Shown here: positions 7,762 through 15,189 of the stretch, piece after piece
Position numbering within the stretch: the first letter of the stretch is position 1
How the letters are laid out: each line of letters opens with the position of its first letter
Origin: JAQGMJ01 sp036271855
GTDB taxonomy: Bacteria; Pseudomonadota; Gammaproteobacteria; Burkholderiales; JAEUOS01
Length of the DNA stretch: 15,189 nt
Direction of reading: 5' to 3'
NCBI GenBank assembly: GCA_036271855.1
Contig: DATAZV010000223.1
Coordinates: forward strand, 1 to 15,189
Position numbers and translations under genes: made by a program
The notes under the pieces: model-generated
Seen by the model: only the letters and a program-made list of their open reading frames with translations
What the model was told of the DNA's origin: nothing
The model's database searches: none

Positions 7762-9801
7762 ATGACCATCGCCCTGCTCTTCGGCGTCCACGCGCACCAG
7801 CCCGTGGGCAATTTCGATGAAGTGATCGCCGAGGCGCACGTGCGCTGCTACGGCAAATTCCTGCAGGTGATGCAGCACTATCCGGAATTCCGCTTCACCG
7901 TGCATTTCTCCGGCTGGCTGCTGGGCGAACTGCAGCGCCGCTACCCCAACGACATGGCCCTGCTCACGCGCATGACCGCGCGCGGCCAGGTGGAATGGTT
8001 CGGCTCGGGCGACACCGAGCCGGTGCTGGCGATGATCCCCGAGCGCGACCGCATCAGCCAGATCAACGGCCTGTCCGACCGCATCGAGCACATGGTGGGC
8101 CGGCGCCCCAAAGGCGCCTGGCTCACCGAGCGGGTATGGGAGAGTTCGGTGGTGAGCTCGCTGGCGCGCACCGGCATCCGCTTTGTCGCGGTGGACGATT
8201 ATCACTTCCTCTGCGCCGGCACCGACCCGTCCCGGCTCGACAGCTTTCACACCACCGAGGACAACGGCGCCACCGTCGACCTGTTTCCGATTTCCGAGCA
8301 ATTGCGCTACCGCCTGCCGTTTTCGCCGGCGGCCGAGGCGGTGCGCTACATCGAGGAGCTGGACGAGCGCGGCCAGCGCGCCGCCATCTATTTCGACGAC
8401 ATCGAGAAATTCGGCATCTGGCCGGAAACCTACGACTGGGTCTACGAGCGCGGCTGGCTGACGCAATTCGTCGAGGGCGTGCTGGCCTCGCCGCGCATCC
8501 GCACCATGAGCTTCGCCGACTACCACGCCGGCAATGCCACCCGCGGCATCGTCTACCTGCCCACCACTTCCTACATCGAGATGAACGAGTGGACCCTGCC
8601 GGCGCCGGCGGCGCGCGACTATGCCGCGCTGGTGCAGGCGCAGAAAGACGCCGGCCTGTTCGAGCGGCACAAGGCCTACCTGCGCGGCGGCATCTGGCGC
8701 AACTTCCTGTCGCGCTATCCGGAGTCGAACTGGATGCACAAGCGCATGCTCGCGCTTTCGGCGCGCTACGCTGGCTTGTCGCAGGGACAGCAGACGCCCG
8801 AATTGCTGGAGCTGCTGCATCGCACCCAGGCCAACGACGCCTACTGGCACGGCCTGTTCGGCGGCCTTTACCTGCCGCACCTGCGGCGCGCGATCTGGAA
8901 CAACATCATCGCGATGGAAGACGCGCTGCACCGCCTGGCGGCGCCGTTGCCGATCGAGACCATCGACCTGGACCTCGATGGCCGTGCCGAGATGTTCATC
9001 CGCAACCCGCTGGCGCTGGCGGCGGTGCGCGAGGACGGCGACGCTTGCGCGATCGAGTTTTCCAGCTTTGCGCTCAAGCACAATTTCGGCGACACGCTCA
9101 GGCGCTATGCCGAGGGCTACCACGACAAGCTGAACCAGGCGGCGCAGTCGCACGCCGCCGAAGGCGGCATCGCCTCACCGCACGAGCGCGTCGCCTTCAA
9201 GCAGCCGATCACCCCGGCCGATGCGATCCCCGATACGCGGCCGCGCGGCATCGGCGTCGATACCTGGGTCGACGCCGCGGGCATCGAACATGCGGTGGCG
9301 AATTACCGCCTGCTGGATGCCGGCGCCGGCGGTGTGCGATTTGCCGCCACGATGGACCGCGGCCACGTGGAAAAATGCATCAGCCTGCAGGGTGCGGCGC
9401 TCAAGCTGCGCTACCGCACCGAGGAAGTGAGCGGGCGCTGGCAGGTGTGCCTCAATCTGGCGATGCCCAGTTGCGACGGCCCCGCCGGGCGCTACGTCGC
9501 CGCCGACGGCAGCGTGCCGGGCGGCTTCGGCCAGCCGCTCGCATTGGAAGCGGTGGCCAGCCTGACCCTGGAAGATGCCGTGCTCGGCGGCTTGCTGAAA
9601 CTGCAGGCGGACCCGCCGGCCCGACTGCGCGCCAGGCCGCACCAGACTGTTTCGCAGTCGGAGGCCGGTTTCGAGAAAATCATGCAGGCGGTGGAAATCA
9701 CCCTCAGCTGGCCGGCCGGCACGGCGGGGCAGCCGGTGGCCGAATACACCGTCACCGTCGAGGCTGCACCCCTTTCCTTCTCCCCCAACACTCACCAATA
9801 A
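7762..9801 (+). CDS. 4-alpha-glucanotransferase, GH57 (Thermococcus litoralis type)
   Basis: Moves alpha-1,4-glucan segments between chains (disproportionation), a job done by MalQ (GH77) in many bacteria. The 679-aa protein follows the Thermococcus litoralis GH57 4-alpha-glucanotransferase (659 aa, as I recall it) nearly end to end. It has GVHAHQPVGNF at the N-terminus, VHFSGWLL, EPVLAMIP, WLTERVWE with nucleophile Glu123 at the same residue number, and FDDIEKFGIWP with acid/base Asp213 (Asp214 in the archaeal enzyme). It also shares YPESNWMHKRML, NDAYWHGLFGG and a C-terminal beta domain containing TVSQSEAGFE. Some GH57 members with this fold were first called alpha-amylases, so hydrolysis is not excluded. 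The ATG at 7762 lacks a clear ribosome site, but its position matches the family N-terminus. It lies 30 bases after the first GH57 gene and 12 before the phosphorylase gene, consistent with recycling glucan chains for phosphorolysis. Confidence 0.92.
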   Translation: MTIALLFGVHAHQPVGNFDEVIAEAHVRCYGKFLQVMQHYPEFRFTVHFSGWLLGELQRRYPNDMALLTRMTARGQVEWFGSGDTEPVLAMIPERDRISQINGLSDRIEHMVGRRPKGAWLTERVWESSVVSSLARTGIRFVAVDDYHFLCAGTDPSRLDSFHTTEDNGATVDLFPISEQLRYRLPFSPAAEAVRYIEELDERGQRAAIYFDDIEKFGIWPETYDWVYERGWLTQFVEGVLASPRIRTMSFADYHAGNATRGIVYLPTTSYIEMNEWTLPAPAARDYAALVQAQKDAGLFERHKAYLRGGIWRNFLSRYPESNWMHKRMLALSARYAGLSQGQQTPELLELLHRTQANDAYWHGLFGGLYLPHLRRAIWNNIIAMEDALHRLAAPLPIETIDLDLDGRAEMFIRNPLALAAVREDGDACAIEFSSFALKHNFGDTLRRYAEGYHDKLNQAAQSHAAEGGIASPHERVAFKQPITPADAIPDTRPRGIGVDTWVDAAGIEHAVANYRLLDAGAGGVRFAATMDRGHVEKCISLQGAALKLRYRTEEVSGRWQVCLNLAMPSCDGPAGRYVAADGSVPGGFGQPLALEAVASLTLEDAVLGGLLKLQADPPARLRARPHQTVSQSEAGFEKIMQAVEITLSWPAGTAGQPVAEYTVTVEAAPLSFSPNTHQ

Positions 9802-9813
9802 ACGGAGTCCATC

Positions 9814-12381
9814 ATGGCGGGCACGCGTTACCAGATCGAGATCAACCCCGAGATTCCGCAGCGCCTGGCGCGGCTTTCCGAACTCGCCGACAACCTTTGG
9901 TACACCTGGGACCGGCACGGCCGCGGCCTGTTCGCGCGCCTGAACCCGCCGCTATGGGACTTGGTGGGCCACAGCCCAAAGGCCTTCCTCAAGCGCATCG
10001 ACCAGAACTACCTGCGCCAGGCGGCCGACGACCCGATCTTCCTGGGGACGATGAACCGGGTGCTGTCTTCGTACGACACCTACCACCAGAACCTGACCAA
10101 GGTCGAGTTGCCGGGCCGCCCGCCGCTGCAGCACACCGACCTGATCGCCTATTTCTGCGCCGAGTTCGGCTTTCACGAAAGCCTGCCGATCTATTCCGGC
10201 GGCCTGGGGATTCTGGCGGCCGACCATTGCAAGGGCTCTTCCGACCTGCGCCTGCCCTTCATCGCCATGGGCCTGCTGTACCGCCAGGGCTACTTCCAGC
10301 AGACCATCGACCGCAACGGCCGCCAGCACGCGCAGTACAGCGACACCGACTTCGACGACCTGCCGATCACCCCGGCGCGGCGCCCGAACGGCGCCGATGA
10401 AGATGTGAAGGTGGCGGTGGAAATGCCCGGGCGCACGGTCTGGGCCAAGGTATGGAAGGCGCGCGCCGGCAATGCCACGCTTTACCTGCTGGACTCCGAC
10501 CTGCCGGAAAATTCCGCCGCCGATCGCGGCATCACCCACCAGCTCTACGGCGGCGACCGCACCACCCGCATCGAGCAGGAAATCCTGCTGGGCATCGGCG
10601 GCGCGCGCGCCCTGCGCGAACTCGACCTCAAGCCGACGGTGTGGCATATGAACGAGGGCCATGCCGCCTTCCTGGTGCTGGAGCGGGTACGCGGCCTGGT
10701 GGCCCAGGGCCTGCCCTTCGACACGGCGCTGGAGGCGATCGCTTCCAACACCCTGTTCACCACCCATACGCCGGTGCCGGCCGGGCATGATCATTTCTCC
10801 AACGACATGATCCTGCAATACTTCAGCGCCTATTGCGCCGGCCTGAAGATCGACCCGCAGCGCCTGATCGGACTGGGCCAGTCGCCGGATTCGCCGGAGT
10901 TCAACATGACGGCACTGGCGATCCGCGGCTCGCGCTATCACAACGGCGTCTCGCGCATCCACGGCACGGTGTCGTCGAACATCTGCGCGCATTTCTGGCC
11001 GGACATCGATCCGGAAGAAAACCCGATGGACTACGTCACCAACTCGATCCACGTGCCGACCTTCCTGGCCACCGACTGGTACGAGGTGTTCGACCGCCAC
11101 CTCGGCCTGGGCTGGCTGCACCGCATGACCGACCAGGGCCACTGGCAGGGGGTGAACCGGATTCCCGACCAGGTGTACTGGGCGATCCGCCAGTCGCTCA
11201 AGGCCCAGTTGCTGCACCTGATCCGCCATTGCGTGAAGCGCCAGTACACGCGCAACCAGAGCTCGGAAGCGCATGTGGACCGGGTGCTGCGCCACATCGA
11301 CCCGAACAATCCCTCGGTGCTGACCATCGGCTTCGCGCGCCGCTTCGCCACCTACAAGCGGGGCACCCTGCTGTTCAATAACCGCCAGTGGCTCAAGGAG
11401 ATTCTCGGCGACCCGAACCGTCCGGTGCTGTTTGTCTTCGCCGGCAAGGCGCACCCCGCCGATCTGCCCGGCCAGGAGTTGATCCGCCAGATCCATGAAC
11501 TGTCGCGTGATCCGGACTTCGAAGGCAAGATTTTGCTGCTCGAAGGCTACGACCTGCACCTGGCGCGGCGCCTGGTCTCCGGGGTCGACGTCTGGCTGAA
11601 CAACCCGGTGTATCCGCTGGAGGCTTCCGGCACTTCGGGCATGAAGGCGGCGATCAACGGCGCGGTCAACCTGTCGGTGCTGGACGGCTGGTGGGACGAA
11701 GGCTACGACGGCAAGAACGGCTGGGCGATCAAGCCGACCGCCGACGGCGACGGCATGGACCCCGCGCAGCGCGACGCCGAGGAAGCGCGCACGCTGTATG
11801 AAATCCTGCAGGACCAGGTGATCCCGATGTATTACCGCACCGGCACCCTGGGTTATTCGCCGGACTGGGTGGCAATGTCCAAGCATTCGATCGCCTCCAT
11901 CATGCCGCGCTTCAACATGCACCGCATGGTGAGCGAGTATGTCGGCAAGTTCTACTCCGGCGCGGCGGCGCAGTGGCGGCGCTATGCCGGCGAAAACTTC
12001 GCCGGTGCGCAGCTGGTGGCGGAATGGAAGGGCCGGGTGCGCGCAGCCTGGCGCGGCGTGCGCCTGCGGCGCATCGACGAGCCGCAAACGCGCATCCGCT
12101 ACGGCTCGCCGCTGCATTTCGAGGTGGCGCTGTTCCTCAATGGCCTCGACCCCAAGGACGTCACCGTCGAACTGGTGTTCAGCCGCCAGGGCGAAGAGAG
12201 CCTGGCCAAGGCCAAGCGCCAGGTGCTGCGCCCGGTGAAGGCGTTGGACAACGGCGAGTATCTTTATGGCCGCGAACTGACGCCGGAACATTGCGGCAAG
12301 CTGGATTACCGCATCCGTGCCTTCCCGGAGCACAAGCTGCTGACCCATCCTTTCGAGATGGGCCTGATGACCTGGCTGTAG
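9814..12381 (+). CDS. glgP: Alpha-glucan (glycogen) phosphorylase, DUF3417-containing type
   Basis: Releases glucose-1-phosphate from non-reducing ends of glycogen or maltodextrin with phosphate, using pyridoxal phosphate. 855 aa. The N-terminus (LSELADNLWYTWD...) is the DUF3417-like domain typical of the alpha-glucan phosphorylase subfamily found in Thermotoga, actinobacteria and others, rather than the E. coli GlgP/MalP form. Also visible are FGFHESLPIYSGGLGILAAD, HMNEGHAAF (Asn280-His283), TTHTPVPAGHDHF, FARRFATYKR, and SGTSGMKAAINGAVNLS, where Lys611 is the expected cofactor lysine. The last ~85 residues form an extra beta-rich tail (SPLHFEVALFLNGL). GGAG at 9804-9807, 6 bases before the ATG, is the clearest ribosome site in the window. 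Last gene of the glgC run, followed by a strong terminator. Its product needs phosphoglucomutase, not seen here, to enter glycolysis. Confidence 0.93.
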   Translation: MAGTRYQIEINPEIPQRLARLSELADNLWYTWDRHGRGLFARLNPPLWDLVGHSPKAFLKRIDQNYLRQAADDPIFLGTMNRVLSSYDTYHQNLTKVELPGRPPLQHTDLIAYFCAEFGFHESLPIYSGGLGILAADHCKGSSDLRLPFIAMGLLYRQGYFQQTIDRNGRQHAQYSDTDFDDLPITPARRPNGADEDVKVAVEMPGRTVWAKVWKARAGNATLYLLDSDLPENSAADRGITHQLYGGDRTTRIEQEILLGIGGARALRELDLKPTVWHMNEGHAAFLVLERVRGLVAQGLPFDTALEAIASNTLFTTHTPVPAGHDHFSNDMILQYFSAYCAGLKIDPQRLIGLGQSPDSPEFNMTALAIRGSRYHNGVSRIHGTVSSNICAHFWPDIDPEENPMDYVTNSIHVPTFLATDWYEVFDRHLGLGWLHRMTDQGHWQGVNRIPDQVYWAIRQSLKAQLLHLIRHCVKRQYTRNQSSEAHVDRVLRHIDPNNPSVLTIGFARRFATYKRGTLLFNNRQWLKEILGDPNRPVLFVFAGKAHPADLPGQELIRQIHELSRDPDFEGKILLLEGYDLHLARRLVSGVDVWLNNPVYPLEASGTSGMKAAINGAVNLSVLDGWWDEGYDGKNGWAIKPTADGDGMDPAQRDAEEARTLYEILQDQVIPMYYRTGTLGYSPDWVAMSKHSIASIMPRFNMHRMVSEYVGKFYSGAAAQWRRYAGENFAGAQLVAEWKGRVRAAWRGVRLRRIDEPQTRIRYGSPLHFEVALFLNGLDPKDVTVELVFSRQGEESLAKAKRQVLRPVKALDNGEYLYGRELTPEHCGKLDYRIRAFPEHKLLTHPFEMGLMTWL

Positions 12382-12400
12382 ACCGGGAAAAGGGAGAAGC

Positions 12401-12426
12401 ACGGGCCGTGGGGGCGGCCCGTTTTA
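12401..12426 (+). terminator. Intrinsic terminator after glgP
   Basis: ACGGGCCG, a 6-base loop (TGGGGG) and CGGCCCGT form a perfect 8-bp stem, followed by TTTTAA. It begins 19 bases after the glgP stop and is the best rho-independent terminator in the window. It separates the glgC-GH57-GH57-glgP unit from pgi. The remaining bases up to pgi (12427-12472) show no confident promoter. Confidence 0.8.
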
Positions 12427-12472
12427 ATCAGTTGCATCTTCACCAAAACTCTTCAGGTAAAGTGACACCCCC

Positions 12473-14119
12473 ATGAGCAACCCCCTGATTTCTTCCGCGC
12501 CCTGGCGCCAGTTGAGCGCCCTGGCCGAAGCGCAGTCCACCGTGCTGCTGCGCCAGCGCTTTGCTTCGGACAAGAAGCGCTTCGACAATTTCTCCCTGCG
12601 TGCCGAAGGCATGCTGCTGGACTTTTCCAAGCAGCGCGTCGACGCTGCCGTGATGGGTGCGCTGCGCGAGCTGTATGCCGCCGCTGACATGCCGGGCTGG
12701 ATCGACCGCATGCGCGCCGGCGAGGCGATCAACAACAGCGAGCAGCGCGCGGTGCTGCATATCGCGCTGCGCCAGCAGGGCAATACGCCGGTCACCGTCG
12801 ATGGCCGCGATGTCATGCCGGAGGTGCGCCGCGTGCTGGCACAGATGCGCGACTTTTGCGGCGCCGTACACAGCGGCAAGTGGCGCGGCGGCACGGGAGA
12901 GACGATCACCGACGTGGTCAACATCGGCATCGGCGGCTCCGACCTCGGGCCGAAAATGGCGACCCAGGCGCTGGCGGCGTATGCGCATCCGGGCATTCGC
13001 GTGCATTTTGTATCCAACCTCGATGCAGCGCACCTGGCGGGCATGTTCAATATCCTGGACCCGGCGCGCACCCTCTTTGTCATCGCCAGCAAGACCTTCA
13101 CCACGCTGGAGACCATGCGCAACGCGCAGTCGGCGCGCGCCTGGATTGTCGGCGCCAAGGGACTCGGCGAAGCGGCGGTGCCCAAGCACTTTGTCGCCCT
13201 CTCGACCAACCTGAAGGAAGTGGCCAAGTTCGGCATTGCCGCCGAAAACACCTTCGCCTTCTGGGACTGGGTCGGCGGGCGCTATTCGCTGTGGTCGGCG
13301 ATCGGCTTGCCAATTGCGCTGGCCGTCGGCTACGCCAATTTCGAGCGCATGCTGCAGGGTGCGCACGCGATGGACCAGCACTTTTTCAGCGCGCCGGTGG
13401 AAAGGAATTTGCCGGCCACCATGGCGCTGCTGGGCATCTGGAACGTCAACTTTCTCGGCGCGCCCACGCTGGCTATTCTGCCCTATAGCCAATCGCTCGA
13501 GCATCTGTCGCGCTACTTGCAGCAACTCGAAATGGAAAGCAACGGCAAGCAGGCCGGGCGCGACGGCAGAGTCGTCGGCACCGAAACCTGCCCGATCGTC
13601 TGGGGCGAGCCCGGCACCAACGGGCAGCACGCGTTTTACCAGCTGATCCACCAGGGCGGGCGCCTGATCCCCTGCGACTTCATCGCTTTCAAGCAGGCCG
13701 ATTTCGACCTGCCCGGCCACCAGGTGCCGCTGCTGGCCAACTGCCTGGCGCAAAGCCAGGCGCTGATGCTCGGCAAGACCTTGCACGAGGCGCGCGATGA
13801 ACTGGCCGCTTCCGGCGCCGATGCAGCAACGGTGGAGCGCCTGGCGCCGCTCAAGGTGTTTCCCGGCAACCAGCCATCGACTACGTTGCTGATGCAGCGC
13901 CTCGATCCGCATACGCTCGGGCAATTGATCGCGCTGTACGAGCACAAGGTATTCGTGCAGGGCATCGTCTGGAACATCAATTCCTTCGACCAGTGGGGCG
14001 TGGAACTGGGCAAGGCCCTGGCGGTACGCCTGATCCCGCTGCTGGAACCCGGCAGCACGGACTCCACCGCCGCGCTCGACGCCTCCACCGCAGGGCTGAT
14101 CGCCGCATTGCGCGAGTAG
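12473..14119 (+). CDS. pgi: Glucose-6-phosphate isomerase
   Basis: Interconverts glucose-6-phosphate and fructose-6-phosphate, joining glycolysis/gluconeogenesis to the sugar-phosphate pool for glycogen. 548 aa, essentially the length of E. coli Pgi (549). Both classical signatures are present: DWVGGRYSLWSAIG and GIVWNINSFDQWGVELGK. Catalytic residues fall at the E. coli numbers: Glu355 in MESNGK, His386 in GTNGQHAF, Lys514 in VELGK. The phosphate-binding NIGIGGSDLGP and ASKTFTT stretches are intact. The ATG at 12473 matches the family N-terminus; AGG at 12455-12457 is too distant to be a good ribosome site. The gene lies beyond the glgP terminator and 40 bases before glgA, so pgi and glgA may form their own unit. 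Confidence 0.97.
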   Translation: MSNPLISSAPWRQLSALAEAQSTVLLRQRFASDKKRFDNFSLRAEGMLLDFSKQRVDAAVMGALRELYAAADMPGWIDRMRAGEAINNSEQRAVLHIALRQQGNTPVTVDGRDVMPEVRRVLAQMRDFCGAVHSGKWRGGTGETITDVVNIGIGGSDLGPKMATQALAAYAHPGIRVHFVSNLDAAHLAGMFNILDPARTLFVIASKTFTTLETMRNAQSARAWIVGAKGLGEAAVPKHFVALSTNLKEVAKFGIAAENTFAFWDWVGGRYSLWSAIGLPIALAVGYANFERMLQGAHAMDQHFFSAPVERNLPATMALLGIWNVNFLGAPTLAILPYSQSLEHLSRYLQQLEMESNGKQAGRDGRVVGTETCPIVWGEPGTNGQHAFYQLIHQGGRLIPCDFIAFKQADFDLPGHQVPLLANCLAQSQALMLGKTLHEARDELAASGADAATVERLAPLKVFPGNQPSTTLLMQRLDPHTLGQLIALYEHKVFVQGIVWNINSFDQWGVELGKALAVRLIPLLEPGSTDSTAALDASTAGLIAALRE

Positions 14120-14134
14120 CCCCCCGCGGGGGCT
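14118..14134 (+). terminator. GC hairpin overlapping the pgi stop codon, no T-run
   Basis: AGCCCCCCGCGGGGGCT forms a 7-bp stem with a 3-base loop and uses the last two bases of the pgi TAG stop (14117-14119). It is followed by CAACAATAACG rather than a T-run, so full rho-independent termination is unlikely. It could protect the pgi mRNA 3' end or reduce read-through into glgA. Confidence 0.4.
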
Positions 14135-14159
14135 CAACAATAACGAAGACAAAGTTTTC

Positions 14160-15189
14160 ATGCGACTCCTGTTTGCTGCTTCCGAAATGGCGCCGTGGGT
14201 GAAGACCGGCGGCCTGGGCGACGTCGTCGCCGCGCTGCCGGTGGCCCTGACCCGGCTGGACCACGACGTGCGGGTACTGCTGCCCGCCTATCCCGCCCTG
14301 CTCAGGAATTTCCCCGATGCCTTGGTCGTCGCACGACTGACCGGGCTCGGCGGCACCCTGCCCGACGCCGTCTTGCGCGAAGCACGCACGCCCGAGGGCG
14401 TCGGCCTGTTGCTGCTCGACTGCCCGGCCTGCTATGCGCGCGCCGGCAACCCCTATCTCGGCGCCGACAACCGCGACTGGCCCGACAACGTCACCCGCTT
14501 CGGCCTGCTGTCGCGCGTCGCCGCCCTGCTGGCCAGCGATGCCTCGCCGCTCGCCTGGAAGCCCGATGTGCTGCATTGCCACGACTGGCAAAGCGCGCTG
14601 GCCGCCGGCTATCTGCACTATCTGCACAATCAGCGCGCCGGCGTGCTGCTGACGGTGCACAACCTCGCCTTCCAGGGTAAGTTCGACCGCGACACGCTCG
14701 CCGGCCTGGGCCTGCCGGATGCGGCCTGGGGCATGGATGGCGTCGAGTTCTACAACGAGCTCTCCTTCCTCAAGGCCGGGATCCAGTTCGCCGACTGGAT
14801 CGCCACCGTCAGCCCGACCTACGCGCACGAAATCCAGACCGACGCCGAAGGCATGGGCATGGCCGGCCTGTTGCGCGGCAAGAGCGCGCGGCTCTCGGGC
14901 ATCCTCAACGGCATCGACGACACCATGTGGAACCCGGCCTCCGATCCCCTGCTGCCCGCTGCCTACAGCGCCGACCGGCCGGAAGGCAAGGCCGCCAGCA
15001 AGCGCGCGCTGCAAAAAAGGCTGAGCCTGGAAGTGCGCGACGACGTATTGCTGTTCGGCGTGGTCAGCCGCCTCACTTACCAGAAGGGCCTGGACCTGCT
15101 GATGCAGTCGGAGGCCGAACTTCTCGACATGCCCGTGCAACTGGCCATGCTGGGCAGCGGCGAAAAGGCCCTGGAGGCCGCCTTCGCCG
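14160..15189 (+). CDS. glgA: Glycogen synthase (ADP-glucose type, GT5), 3'-truncated
   Basis: Transfers glucose from ADP-glucose to the growing alpha-1,4-glucan chain. The window ends inside the gene: 343 codons are visible of an expected ~480. The start reads MRLLFAASEMAPWVKTGGLGDV, the usual GlgA N-terminus, with the ADP-glucose-binding KTGGL at 15-19. Further GT-B landmarks are DVLHCHDWQS, LTVHNLAFQG, TVSPTYAHEI, NGIDDTMWNP and VSRLTYQKGLD, in which Arg304 and Lys309 correspond to the ADP-glucose phosphate-contacting pair (Arg300/Lys305 in E. coli). The C-terminal EPCGLTQ-type catalytic segment lies beyond the edge. The ATG at 14160 is preceded by only a weak purine stretch (AACGAAGAC). 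It is separated from glgC and glgB by the glgP terminator and pgi, so its expression may be set independently. Confidence 0.96.
   Translation, partial: MRLLFAASEMAPWVKTGGLGDVVAALPVALTRLDHDVRVLLPAYPALLRNFPDALVVARLTGLGGTLPDAVLREARTPEGVGLLLLDCPACYARAGNPYLGADNRDWPDNVTRFGLLSRVAALLASDASPLAWKPDVLHCHDWQSALAAGYLHYLHNQRAGVLLTVHNLAFQGKFDRDTLAGLGLPDAAWGMDGVEFYNELSFLKAGIQFADWIATVSPTYAHEIQTDAEGMGMAGLLRGKSARLSGILNGIDDTMWNPASDPLLPAAYSADRPEGKAASKRALQKRLSLEVRDDVLLFGVVSRLTYQKGLDLLMQSEAELLDMPVQLAMLGSGEKALEAAFA

Noticed and set aside
6133..9153. A 1006-codon open frame on the - strand across both GH57 genes
   Set aside because: It is antisense to two genes with clear catalytic motifs, its translation is rich in Arg/Gln/His/Ala/Val with no recognisable family motif, and GC-rich codon positions routinely keep antisense frames open.
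7995..10400. An 801-codon + strand frame overlapping the second GH57 gene and glgP
   Set aside because: The translation is Arg/Ala/Pro-rich without motifs, and it overlaps two well-supported genes in another frame.
9952..12402. An 816-codon open frame on the - strand opposite glgP
   Set aside because: Same composition-driven artefact; glgP motifs on the + strand fully account for the region.
12432..12460. A possible promoter for pgi (TTGCAT followed by TAAAGT)
   Set aside because: The spacing of 20 bases is too long and the hexamer matches are weak, so it was not listed as a feature.
13977..15140. A 387-codon - strand frame opposite pgi/glgA
   Set aside because: It is antisense to the glgA start and the pgi end, which carry diagnostic motifs; it is a composition shadow.

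Overview
The window is a GC-rich (by eye, about two thirds G+C) chromosomal stretch holding a compact glycogen / alpha-glucan metabolism locus. The GlgC, GlgB and GlgA sequences look proteobacterial. The gene set (GlgC-GlgB-GlgA-Pgi-Glk with GH57 enzymes and a DUF3417-type phosphorylase) suggests a betaproteobacterium, but that placement is an inference and no rRNA or other marker is present. No mobile element, tRNA, rRNA, CRISPR array or phage gene was seen.

Layout: (1) 1-1045 is the 3' end of a molybdenum hydroxylase large-subunit gene (xanthine/aldehyde/CO dehydrogenase superfamily), unrelated to the rest. (2) 1187-2365 is glk (+), with an unusual N-terminal extension. (3) glgB (-) occupies 2362-4551; its stop codon interlocks with that of glk in a shared CTAG. 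(4) A ~140 bp divergent region separates glgB from (5) a + strand run: glgC (4691-6004), a GH57 enzyme of unassigned specificity (6028-7731), a second GH57 enzyme recognisable as a Thermococcus-type 4-alpha-glucanotransferase (7762-9801), and a DUF3417-type alpha-glucan phosphorylase (9814-12381), closed by an intrinsic terminator at 12401-12426. (6) pgi (12473-14119) follows, and (7) glgA (14160 to the window end, truncated) after a hairpin that overlaps the pgi stop codon.

How the genes fit together: Glk makes glucose-6-phosphate and Pgi interconverts it with fructose-6-phosphate. GlgC activates glucose-1-phosphate to ADP-glucose, GlgA elongates and GlgB branches the polymer. The phosphorylase releases glucose-1-phosphate, and the two GH57 enzymes probably trim or reshuffle alpha-glucan chains, the jobs done by GlgX and MalQ in enteric bacteria, neither of which is visible here. 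Phosphoglucomutase, needed to join glucose-1-phosphate to glucose-6-phosphate, is also not in the window. I see no wholly unknown system. The most notable points are the paired archaeal-like GH57 enzymes inside a classical bacterial glg locus, the extended glucokinase, the altered GlgC effector position, and the tight gene junctions.
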